From an uncultured Clostridia bacterium (GTDB taxonomy: Bacteria > Bacillota > Clostridia > UMGS1883): a DNA stretch of 64,000 nt. The translations under genes and the position numbers were made by a program. This document shows, piece by piece, positions 31,374-39,786 of the stretch; position 1 is the stretch's first letter; every line of letters begins with the position of its first letter. The DNA lies in assembly GCA_947589005.1 (NCBI GenBank), contig CANPZO010000003.1:62001-126000 (forward strand), in the 5' to 3' direction. A model generated the notes under the pieces. The model saw only the letters and a program-made list of their open reading frames with translations, was not told the origin of the DNA and did not search any database.

Positions 31374-32345
31374 ATGCCATTTAAAATAATACGCAACGAT
31401 ATAACTCAAATGAAGGTTGACGCCATCGTCAACGCCGCCAACACCGACCTTGCGCCCGGCGGAGGGGTATGCGGGGCGATATTTAAGGCGGCGGGCTATG
31501 ACGCTTTGGCGGCGGAGTGCGCCAAGATCGGCCATTGTGACACCGGTAGGGCGGTTTGCACCAAGGGGTATAAGCTGCCGTCCAAGTACATAATCCACAC
31601 TCCGGGCCCCATTTATTTCGACGGCAAGCACGGAGAGGAGGGCCTCCTTTATTCCTGCTACAAAAGTAGCCTTGAGCTGGCAAAGGCGAGAAGGGTCAAG
31701 TCCGTGGCTTTCCCTTTGATTTCAGCGGGAATATACGGCTATCCCAAGGCCGAGGCTCTTAAGGTGGCCACCAACGCCGTAATGGATTTTTTGGCGGAAA
31801 ACGAGATGGAAATTTATCTGGTGGTCTACGACAAAAGCGCCTTTGAAATAAGCTCAAAGCTGTTTGCCGGCGTGGAGGAGTTTATCCGCCATGCAGAAAT
31901 TGACGAGCGCCGCCGCCTGAATAATAGGGAAGCCGCCGGAGCCTACGCCATGATGGACGCGGCCCTACCGACGGCGGGGAACATAGACGAAATGCTTCGT
32001 CATATGGACGCCTCGTTTTCTGAATATCTGCTGACTCTCATTGACAAAAGCGGCAAGACCGACGCCCAGGTCTACAAAAAGGCCAATATTGACCGCAAGC
32101 TGTTTTCAAAGATCCGCGGCAATCCCCAATATAAACCCAGCAAGCCGACGGCGGTGGCATTTGCGCTGGCGCTTGAACTCGACCTTGAGGGCGCCCGTGA
32201 CCTTATTGGCCGGGCGGGCTACGCCCTGAGCCGCAGCAGCAAATTCGACATCATTATCGAATATTTTATCACGAACAAAAGCTACGACATTTTTGAGATA
32301 AACGAGGTTCTCTTCGCTTTCGATCAGCCGCTTATAGGGGCTTAA
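31374..32345 (+). CDS. macro domain (ADP-ribose-binding/hydrolase) protein with C-terminal helical/XRE-like domain
   Basis: ATG 31374 after AAGGAGG. MPFKIIRNDITQMKVDAIVNAANTDLAPGGGVCGAIF and FPLISAGIYGYP; C-terminal VYKKANIDRKLFSKIRGNPQYKPSKPTAVAFALALELDLEGARDLIGRAGYAL. Confidence 0.88.
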   Translation: MPFKIIRNDITQMKVDAIVNAANTDLAPGGGVCGAIFKAAGYDALAAECAKIGHCDTGRAVCTKGYKLPSKYIIHTPGPIYFDGKHGEEGLLYSCYKSSLELAKARRVKSVAFPLISAGIYGYPKAEALKVATNAVMDFLAENEMEIYLVVYDKSAFEISSKLFAGVEEFIRHAEIDERRRLNNREAAGAYAMMDAALPTAGNIDEMLRHMDASFSEYLLTLIDKSGKTDAQVYKKANIDRKLFSKIRGNPQYKPSKPTAVAFALALELDLEGARDLIGRAGYALSRSSKFDIIIEYFITNKSYDIFEINEVLFAFDQPLIGA

Positions 32346-32425
32346 TTTGTCGCCTGACAAGCGACCGTTTCCTCTTTCGTTTGTGCTATACTTAAGTTAC
32401 AATAAAGGAAAGAGAGGAAAATAAA

Positions 32426-33073
32426 ATGAAAAAGAACCTGACAGAGCTTGTATTTATCCTTGACCGCAGCGGCTCAATGAGTGGGCTGGAGGCCGACACC
32501 ATCGGCGGCTACAATTCCATGCTGCAAAAGCAGAAAAACGAGGAGGGCGAGGCGCTGATCTCCACCGTGCTTTTTGACAGCGAGGCGGAGGTAATTCATG
32601 ACCGCGTGCCGGTCGGCGAGGTGCCCGAGCTGACACGGAACGAGTATTACGTTCGTGGCTGCACGGCTCTGCTCGATGCCGTGGGAGGAGCCATTCACCA
32701 CATCGGGAATGTCCACAAATACGCCCGTGAGGAGGACGTACCCGAAAGGACGCTGTTCGTTATCACCACCGACGGAATGGAAAACGCCAGCCGCCGTTAC
32801 AGCTATGAAAAGGTTAAGTCCATGATAGAGCGGCAAAAGACGAAGTACGGCTGGGAATTTATATTCCTGGGCGCCAACATCGACGCCGGAGCCGTCGGCG
32901 AGAAAATGGGCATAGCCCGCGACCGTTCGGCGACGTACCAAAGCGATAGCGTCGGCACCCGTCTCAACTACGAGGTCGTGAGTGAGACAATTTCTCACCT
33001 CCGCGCGGGAATGGCCATGCCGTCGGAGTGGAAAGAACGCATAGAAAAGCGGGGCAAGAATAAGAATAAGTAA
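32426..33073 (+). CDS. vWA domain protein (TerY/YegL-like)
   Basis: LVFILDRSGSMSGLEADTIGGYNSML MIDAS motif DxSxS; ...FVITTDGMENASRRY. Confidence 0.88.
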   Translation: MKKNLTELVFILDRSGSMSGLEADTIGGYNSMLQKQKNEEGEALISTVLFDSEAEVIHDRVPVGEVPELTRNEYYVRGCTALLDAVGGAIHHIGNVHKYAREEDVPERTLFVITTDGMENASRRYSYEKVKSMIERQKTKYGWEFIFLGANIDAGAVGEKMGIARDRSATYQSDSVGTRLNYEVVSETISHLRAGMAMPSEWKERIEKRGKNKNK

Positions 33074-33078
33074 AATAG

Positions 33079-33342
33079 CAGCCGTGCCGCAGTTGCGGCA
33101 CGGCCCAGACTGTCGATAAAGCCGATTTCTTTGCCGGATTTTGTAGGGGAGCGCATTGCGCTCCCGCTTACACAGATTTACGGTGACAAATATACGATTT
33201 TATGAATATGTTTGATTGTAATATCATTTATCATTGCCAATATAAACGTTTGATGGCGGGCGGCCAATGACCGCCCCTACAGTATCAAAGCTATATTTTT
33301 GTTTTTCGACAAGCTCAGCCGTGCCGCAATTGCGGCACGGCC
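33079..33342. repeat. nested REP/REPIN-like palindromic repeats
   Basis: 27-bp palindromic CAGCCGTGCCGCARTTGCGGCACGGCC at 33079-33105 and 33316-33342, flanking gtaggggagcgcattgcgctcccgc (33143-33167) and the inverted gcgggcggccaatgaccgcccctac (33256-33280). Confidence 0.75.
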
Positions 33343-33360
33343 GTGTTTTATGTGTTAAAA

Positions 33361-33685
33361 TAATAAATCGCCGCAAGCGAAGTGAGGCTTGCCGGGAGCC
33401 ACACAAACAGCAGGGCTGTTTGTGGTAAAAGGAGGAGCAAACCTTCGTGTGACGACCTTTTTTCGCAGAAAAAAGCGTCGGAGCAAAGACAGGCTTAAAA
33501 GCCGCCGAAGGCGGCACTCGCAAAAGGTCGATAGCAAGCGTAGGCGCAGAGAGGGCGGCTTAACCGCCCGAACAGCCGCAGCGCAGCGTGACCTTTTGCG
33601 AAACAAGGAGGAACAGCGGAGCATGCCACGTTCCGATTTTCAAAAAAAAATCGGAACAAGCATAGCGAAGCTTGTTCCGACGCCT
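33361..33685 (-). repeat. mosaic 3'-end element D (directly downstream of tRNA-Ser)
   Basis: Minus strand GGCGTCGGAACAAGC...GCTTGTTCCGATTTTTTTTT, matching the start of copy F after its head motif (ggcgtcggaacaagc...gcttgttccgatttttt). Contains stem module CACAAACAGCaggGCTGTTTGTG + aaaaggagg. Confidence 0.65.
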
Positions 33686-33776
33686 TGGCGGAGAAGGTGG
33701 GATTCGAACCCACGGTACCATTTCTGGTACACTCGATTTCGAGTCGAGGCCGTTATAACCACTTCGATACTTCTCC
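33686..33776 (-). tRNA. tRNA-Ser(CGA)
   Basis: GGAGAAGTATCGAAGTGGTTATAACGGCCTCGACTCGAAATCGAGTGTACCAGAAATGGTACCGTGGGTTCGAATCCCACCTTCTCCGCCA; long variable arm; anticodon CGA. Confidence 0.95.
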
Positions 33777-33779
33777 ATA

Positions 33780-34235
33780 TTAAGTTGTTTTCGAGCGCAC
33801 GGACTTAAAAAAATCGTTAAGCATGGCGGAACACTCCCGTTCCATCACGCCGCCGAACACCCTTGTGGGGCCGCCGAGAATGTGCCGCGCGAACAGATCC
33901 AGCCTCCCGCCGGCGGCGCCGTATTCGGGGTCATACGCCCCGAAAATCACCGCGTCGATGCGGGCGTTGATTATGGCGCCGGCGCACATAGCGCAGGGCT
34001 CGAGAGTAACATAGAGCTCGCACCCGTTGAGCCGCCAGTCGCCCACAGCCGCGGCCGCCCGGCCGATAGCCGTGATTTCCGCATGAAGGAGAGGATTTTT
34101 GCCGTTTTCACGAAAATTGTGCCCCGCGCCAATGACCTCGCCGCCGCGGACGACGACCGCCCCGACAGGTATTTCCCCAAGGGCGAGAGCCTTTTCCGCC
34201 TCTTTAATTGCACAACGCATGAATTTTCCGTCCAT
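33780..34235 (-). CDS. tadA: tRNA-specific adenosine deaminase
   Basis: MRCAIKEAEKALALGEIPVGAVVV; LLHAEITAI; TLEPCAMCAGAIINARI. Start set at ATG 34235. Confidence 0.95.
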   Translation of the reverse strand: MDGKFMRCAIKEAEKALALGEIPVGAVVVRGGEVIGAGHNFRENGKNPLLHAEITAIGRAAAAVGDWRLNGCELYVTLEPCAMCAGAIINARIDAVIFGAYDPEYGAAGGRLDLFARHILGGPTRVFGGVMERECSAMLNDFFKSVRSKTT

Positions 34236-34322
34236 AGCTGTTAACCTCTTAGACCGTTCGAAACACATTTAATATAATAACATAAAACTCGGGTTTAGTC
34301 AAGGGCTTTTGTCAATTTTTTG

Positions 34323-35594
34323 TTACGGCCTTTCCCACTTTTTGACCTTGGCGTATACGGCCTCGTCCGCCAGTATGCGCATTTTTATTCCCTCGGCGGC
34401 GTATTCCTCGCTCAGAATGACCTCGCTGTCGTGCAGCCGCGCCGCGTCGCCGCTGTCTGAATAGGGAAACAGCAAACTTACCTCCCGCTTTTTCCCGGGC
34501 AGGGCGTCCTCCAATATCTCGATAAGACGGTCCATACCTTCGCCGGTTGCCGCGCTGACGGAGACAAAATCAGTATAATTGCCTCTGGGCCTCGGCGAAA
34601 GCGGAGGGGCGATATCGCACTTGTTGAAAACGGCGATTGTACGGCCGGCCTTGCAGCCCAGCTCCGCCAAAAGAGCGTCGGCAACGCTGATGTGGTTTTG
34701 CATTTCCGGATCCGAGGCGTCTATGACGTGGAGCAGCACGTCGGCCTCAGCCGCCTCCTCAAGGGTGGAACGGAAAGCCTTTATCAGGTGGTGGGGGAGC
34801 TTGCGTATAAAGCCGACGGTGTCAACAATGACGGCGTTGCGCCCGTCCGAAAGCTCCAGAGCCCGAACGGTGGGGTCAAGCGTGGCAAAGAGCATATCCG
34901 CCGCAAAAATGTCGGAGCCGGTAATACGGTTCATAAGAGTGCTTTTGCCCGCGTTGGTATAGCCCACGAGGGCCGCGGTGACTACCCCGTCCTTTTCCCG
35001 ACGGCTTTTCAGCAGTCCCCGGTGTCGCTCCACCTCCTTAAGCTCGGACTCAAGCGCGTCGATGCGCCGGTGAATGTGACGGCGGTCGCTTTCCAGCTTC
35101 GTCTCGCCGGGGCCGCGGGTGCCGATGCCGCCGCCAAGACGGCTGAGCTGAGTTCCAAGCCCCACCAGACGGGGAAGATTGTAGCGGAGCTGGGCCAGCT
35201 CCACCTGAATTTTGCCCTCCTTTGATTGGGCGCGGGAGGCAAAAATGTCGAGAATGAGGGTGCTGCGGTCGATTACTCTCGCGCCGGTAATGTCCTCGAT
35301 GTTCCTTATCTGACTGCCGGTGAGCTCGTCGTCGAAAATGAGCAAATTTGCGTCCAGGTCCGCGACCGCGGCCTTGAGCTCCTCCAGCTTGCCTTCGCCG
35401 AAATAGGCGGCCGCCTCGGGGTGATCCTTGTTCTGTATCATCACGCCCGCCACCTCCGCGCCGGCGGTGGACGCCAGCTCTCTGAGTTCGGCAATGGTCT
35501 CGTCGGTGGTGTCCTCAAGGGGGTCGGGCAGGTCCCGATGCACGCCGCAGAGTATGGCCCGTTCGGTGAGTTTTTCGTTGATGTTTTCGTTCAT
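34323..35594 (-). CDS. hflX: GTPase HflX
   Basis: GTQLSRLGGGIGTRGPGETKLESDRRHI; VALVGYTNAGKSTLMNRI-type P-loop. Confidence 0.95.
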   Translation of the reverse strand: MNENINEKLTERAILCGVHRDLPDPLEDTTDETIAELRELASTAGAEVAGVMIQNKDHPEAAAYFGEGKLEELKAAVADLDANLLIFDDELTGSQIRNIEDITGARVIDRSTLILDIFASRAQSKEGKIQVELAQLRYNLPRLVGLGTQLSRLGGGIGTRGPGETKLESDRRHIHRRIDALESELKEVERHRGLLKSRREKDGVVTAALVGYTNAGKSTLMNRITGSDIFAADMLFATLDPTVRALELSDGRNAVIVDTVGFIRKLPHHLIKAFRSTLEEAAEADVLLHVIDASDPEMQNHISVADALLAELGCKAGRTIAVFNKCDIAPPLSPRPRGNYTDFVSVSAATGEGMDRLIEILEDALPGKKREVSLLFPYSDSGDAARLHDSEVILSEEYAAEGIKMRILADEAVYAKVKKWERP

Positions 35595-35693
35595 AAAATC
35601 ACCTCGTTTAATCGCGCATCGCCGTTTTCGAGCCGTAGGCGAGAAAAATTTCGGCGGCGCATGAAATTAAATGTATAATAAAGCCTTGGCTTT

Positions 35694-35827
35694 ATTATAC
35701 CATGAGCAAAAATCCTTGCTTGCAAGGGGATTTTTGCGAAGCCGTCAATATCGAGTTCGACCCGAAGGGTCGCAAAAAGCGTAGCTTTTTGGATTTGCGA
35801 AGCAAATCTACGAGGATATTATACCAT
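35694..35827. repeat. hairpin-rich insertion flanked by 10-bp direct repeats
   Basis: ATTATACCAT at 35694-35703 and 35818-35827, enclosing the hairpins AAAAATCC...GGATTTTT, CGACCCgaaGGGTCG, AAAAAGCgtaGCTTTTT and GATTTGCgaaGCAAATC. Confidence 0.6.
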
Positions 35828-35939
35828 ACAGAGCCATTATTGTCAACAGCCGTGAAAAAATTCTTCAAAAATAACTAAACAAAATTTTTGAAGAATAGAC
35901 GGACCCTTTTTTGCCAAAACTCAATATGAGGTGGCGTAA

Positions 35940-36383
35940 ATGAAAAATTCAGCGTTAAAAAAACTTTGGGGGCCCGCTATCGGACTGCTCGTCTGTATTC
36001 CCGCCGGAGTGTTTTGGGAGGGCCTGATTTTTGTGGGGACGGCTTTCTTCGTGTTTTTGCCGAGACTGCCCATGTGCCGCTGGTACGAGGTGGCGCTCGG
36101 CGCGCTTATCTCCGGTATCGCGGCTGTTTTTGCGGGGGACGCGGGTTTCATGTTCTGGGGGCTTCTTGCGGTGGCGTTGGCCGCCCTGTCGCTCCAAAGC
36201 CTTTGGAAAACCCTCATGCTCTCCGCCGCGGCTTTGGCCTTGATGAAGCTGGACGCCGGAGGCGTGATATACGTTGCGACGTTTGTCGGAATAATTTGGA
36301 ACGCAATTTTGGCCTTTACTTATGAGGAAATTTATGATAAAATAAAAGAAAAGAATTTTGAAAGGGTTGACAACTTTGGCTAA
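35940..36383 (+). CDS. hypothetical membrane protein (147 aa)
   Basis: Several hydrophobic segments; end overlaps the next gene start. Confidence 0.6.
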   Translation: MKNSALKKLWGPAIGLLVCIPAGVFWEGLIFVGTAFFVFLPRLPMCRWYEVALGALISGIAAVFAGDAGFMFWGLLAVALAALSLQSLWKTLMLSAAALALMKLDAGGVIYVATFVGIIWNAILAFTYEEIYDKIKEKNFERVDNFG

Positions 36384-38352
36384 AAAGTCCTACGGAAACG
36401 AAAGCATAACCATGCTCAAGGGCCCGGATAAGGTCCGCAAGCGCCCGGGCGTCATTTTTGGCAGCGACGGACTCGAGGGCTGTGAGCACAGCGTTTTTGA
36501 AATTATAAGCAACTCCATCGACGAGGCGAAGGAGGGGCACGGCAGCGTTATAGAGGTGACCCGCTACGCCGACAACTCGATAGAGGTTACCGACCATGGC
36601 CGGGGCTGTCCGGTGGAGTGGAACGCCAAGGAGGAGCGGTACAACTGGGAGCTGGTGTTCTGCGAAATGTACGCCGGCGGAAAATACAATAAAGGCGAGA
36701 GCGAGAGCTATCTCTATTCTTTGGGTCTAAACGGCTTGGGCCTTTGCGCCACCCAGTTCGCCTCCGAGTATATGGACGTGGTCATCCATCGGGACGGCTA
36801 CGAGTACAAGCTCTTTTTCCAAAAGGGCGAAAACGTGGGCGGGCTTTTCAAAGAGGAAAAGAAATACCGCGGCACCGGAACCTCAATCAAGTGGAAGCCC
36901 GACCTGGATGTATTTACCGACATCGATATTCCCCTTGAGTTTTTCCAGGACAGCCTTAAGCGGCAGGCTGTGGTAAACGCCGGAATTACCTTTAAGCTCG
37001 CCTATCACAATGACGAGGGCGTGCAGAGGTTCGAGTACAAGTACGAAAACGGCATTGTCGATTATGTAAACGAGCTTCGGGGCGAGCATCCTCTCAACGA
37101 CACCGCCTTTTACAGCGGCGAACGCAAGGGCAGCGACCGTGACGATATGCCGGAGTACAAGGTGAAGATAAGCTTTGCCTTTGCCTTTTCCAATGAGATA
37201 CAGAGGATAGAATACTACCATAACAGCAGCTATCTCGAACACGGCGGCGCTCCGGAAAAGGCCGCCAAAAGCGCCTTTGTTTCAGCCATCGACACCTGGC
37301 TTAAGCAGAACGGCAAATACAACAAAAACGAGAGTAAAATAACCTGGAACGATGTGACCGACAGTCTTGTGCTGGTGACTAACTGCTTTTCAACGACCGT
37401 CAGCTATGAAAATCAGACAAAAAAGAGCATAACCAACAAATTCATTCAGGAGGCCATGACCGAGTTCATACGCCACAGCCTTGAGGTCTATTTTATTGAA
37501 AATATGCCCGAGGCCGAGCGAATAGGGGCTCAGGTGCTGCTGAACAAGAGAAGCCGTGAAACCGCCGAAAAGACCCGTACCAACATGAAGAAAAAGCTTA
37601 GCGCGGCCATGGACGTGACAAATCGGGTCAAGAAGTTTGTGGACTGCCGCAGCAAGGACGTGAACGAGCGTGAGCTCTACATAGTCGAGGGCGACAGCGC
37701 CAAGGGCAGCGTGGTTCTGGGCCGCGACGCGGGCTTCCAGGCGGTAATGCCCATAAGGGGCAAGATACTCAACTGCTTCAAGGCCGACTTTGACAAGATT
37801 TTCGGCAGCCCCATCATAACCGACCTTATAAAGGTGCTGGGCTGCGGCGTCGAGGTAAAGACAAAGGCCAACAAGGAGTTCGGAGAGTTTGACATAAATA
37901 ATCTCCGCTGGAACAAAATAATCATCTGTACCGACGCGGACTTTGACGGCTATCACATCCGCACCCTTGTTATAACCATGATATATACTCTGATGCCCAC
38001 CCTTATCAAGGAGGGAAAGGTATTTATCGCGGAGTCCCCGCTGTTTGAGATAAACTGCAAGGATAAGACCTATTTCGCGTACAATGAGCGGGAAAAGGTG
38101 GAAATTTTGGCCAAGCTCCCGGACAAGGGTGTGGATATCCAGCGCAGCAAGGGCCTTGGCGAAAACGAGCCCGAGATGATGAGCCGTACCACCATGAACC
38201 CCAAAACCCGCCGCCTTATCCAGATTATGCCCGAGGATGCCGCCGCAACCGCGGAGATGTTTGATTTGCTCCTGGGCGACAACCTGTCGGGGCGCAAGGA
38301 TTTTATCGCCGTAAACGGAAGTAAGTATATAGACCTTACGGACGTGTCGTGA
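36376..38352 (+). CDS. type IIA topoisomerase ATPase/TOPRIM subunit (GyrB/ParE-like)
   Basis: MLKGPDKVRKRPGVIFGSDGLEGCEHSVFEIISNSIDEA; ELYIVEGDSAKGSV; ICTDADFDGYHI; RSKGLGENEPEMM. TTG start at 36376 preferred (RBS GAAAGGG). Confidence 0.9.
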   Translation: MAKKSYGNESITMLKGPDKVRKRPGVIFGSDGLEGCEHSVFEIISNSIDEAKEGHGSVIEVTRYADNSIEVTDHGRGCPVEWNAKEERYNWELVFCEMYAGGKYNKGESESYLYSLGLNGLGLCATQFASEYMDVVIHRDGYEYKLFFQKGENVGGLFKEEKKYRGTGTSIKWKPDLDVFTDIDIPLEFFQDSLKRQAVVNAGITFKLAYHNDEGVQRFEYKYENGIVDYVNELRGEHPLNDTAFYSGERKGSDRDDMPEYKVKISFAFAFSNEIQRIEYYHNSSYLEHGGAPEKAAKSAFVSAIDTWLKQNGKYNKNESKITWNDVTDSLVLVTNCFSTTVSYENQTKKSITNKFIQEAMTEFIRHSLEVYFIENMPEAERIGAQVLLNKRSRETAEKTRTNMKKKLSAAMDVTNRVKKFVDCRSKDVNERELYIVEGDSAKGSVVLGRDAGFQAVMPIRGKILNCFKADFDKIFGSPIITDLIKVLGCGVEVKTKANKEFGEFDINNLRWNKIIICTDADFDGYHIRTLVITMIYTLMPTLIKEGKVFIAESPLFEINCKDKTYFAYNEREKVEILAKLPDKGVDIQRSKGLGENEPEMMSRTTMNPKTRRLIQIMPEDAAATAEMFDLLLGDNLSGRKDFIAVNGSKYIDLTDVS

Positions 38353-38392
38353 GAGGGTGAGGATTAAACGGCGCAGTCACCCCATTTTCCGC

Positions 38393-38414
38393 AGGGGAGC
38401 GCATTGCGCTCCCG
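38393..38414. repeat. REP-like palindrome
   Basis: gcaggggagcgcattgcgctcccgctgt, same core as 33143-33167. Confidence 0.65.
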
Positions 38415-38483
38415 CTGTAACGGGTACGGTAAAAATGGCAGAGATTGCGGGAAGGACTCGGTACTTTTAAGGAGGAACAACGA

Positions 38484-38987
38484 ATGACCATTGAGAAAGC
38501 GCGGCCCGAGGATGCCCGGGAAATGGCGAAAATTGTAAGGACTGCGTGGCAGACCGCCTACGCCGGTATTGTGCCCGAAAGTTATCTTAAAAATCTGCTT
38601 GCGCCAATGGAGCTGGACAAGCTCGAACGGTTTTTTATAAACTGTATAACTCAAAACTGGAATAACAACTACATTATGACTGACGAAAACGGTCGCTGCG
38701 GTGTATTTACCTTTGGCGTTTCCCGTGATAAAGGGGACGATGGCGGCGAGCTGGTGGGCATATACATACTCGACGGCAGCCGAGGGAAGGGCTATGGCAG
38801 ACAAAGCATAGAGTTTGCCGAATGTATCCTCAAGGAGCGATTTTCTTCGATGTCACTTTGGGTGCTGGAGGACAACAACCGGGCCATCGGCTTTTATGAA
38901 CGCATGGGCTTCCGCTCCACCGGCGAAAAAAGGGAAATTGAGCTGGGGAAAAAGCTTTACGAACTGAAGATGGTGAAAAGTATATAA
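38484..38987 (+). CDS. GNAT family N-acetyltransferase
   Basis: AGGAGG RBS then ATG 38484; IYILDGSRGKGYGRQSIEFAE; LEDNNRAIGFYERMGF. Confidence 0.9.
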   Translation: MTIEKARPEDAREMAKIVRTAWQTAYAGIVPESYLKNLLAPMELDKLERFFINCITQNWNNNYIMTDENGRCGVFTFGVSRDKGDDGGELVGIYILDGSRGKGYGRQSIEFAECILKERFSSMSLWVLEDNNRAIGFYERMGFRSTGEKREIELGKKLYELKMVKSI

Positions 38988-39000
38988 TCGGAGGCAAATC

Positions 39001-39786
39001 ATGCGGCGAACGCCTGTAAAACTGAACGTAACCGATTTTCCTTTGCCGTTGCTACCTTATCTCGAAAACGTCTCCGTATACGACAGCAGCTGTTCACGGG
39101 CGGCAAGGGTGATATTCATAGACCGTGACGGCGGATATTACCTCAAATCCGCAGCTAAGGGCGAGCTGGAAAAGGAAGCGGCCATGACCCGGTACTTTCA
39201 CAAAAAGGGCCTTGGGGCGGAGGTAATAAGCTACATATCCGGCGAAAGGGACTGGCTGCTGACGGCCCGGGTGCCCGGTGAGGACTGTACCCGCGCCGAA
39301 TATCTGGCCCGTCCCGAGCGGCTGGCGGCCCTGCTTGGCGAGCGTATGAGGCTCCTTCACGAAACGGACTTCGACCGCTGTCCGGTGAAAAACCGCCTGG
39401 CAGACTACTATGCCGCCGTGGAGAAGGGCTTTCGGGAAAAGCGGTTTGACGATCTTAACTATCCAGATAAAAGTGGGTTTTCCTCGCCGGAGGAAGCGTA
39501 CCGGACCGCCGTTGACGGAAAAGGGCTGCTCAAGGCCGACACTCTTATACACGGCGACTTTTGCCTGCCCAATGTGATGCTCGACAACTGGCGGTTCAGC
39601 GGCTTTATCGACATTGGCAACGGCGGCGTGGGAGACAGGCACATTGACATTTTCTGGGCGCTGTGGTCATTGAATTATAACCTTAAAACCGACAAATACG
39701 CGAACCGCTTCATGGACGCTTACGGCAGGAACAAAATTGACCCCGAGGCGCTTAGAATTGTGAGCGCCTGCGAGACATTCGGGTAA
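39001..39786 (+). CDS. aminoglycoside 3'-phosphotransferase-family protein
   Basis: LIHGDFCLPNVMLDN catalytic loop and FIDIGNGGVGDRHIDIFWALWSLNYN motif. Confidence 0.8.
   Translation: MRRTPVKLNVTDFPLPLLPYLENVSVYDSSCSRAARVIFIDRDGGYYLKSAAKGELEKEAAMTRYFHKKGLGAEVISYISGERDWLLTARVPGEDCTRAEYLARPERLAALLGERMRLLHETDFDRCPVKNRLADYYAAVEKGFREKRFDDLNYPDKSGFSSPEEAYRTAVDGKGLLKADTLIHGDFCLPNVMLDNWRFSGFIDIGNGGVGDRHIDIFWALWSLNYNLKTDKYANRFMDAYGRNKIDPEALRIVSACETFG

Noticed and set aside
33079-33685. Possible CRISPR array in the repeat-rich gap
   Set aside because: Repeats are palindromic, unevenly spaced and non-identical, with no regular spacers; no cas genes in the window.
33389-33808. 139-aa ORF overlapping tRNA-Ser
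   Set aside because: Runs through repeat element D and the tRNA gene on the opposite strand; not protein-like.
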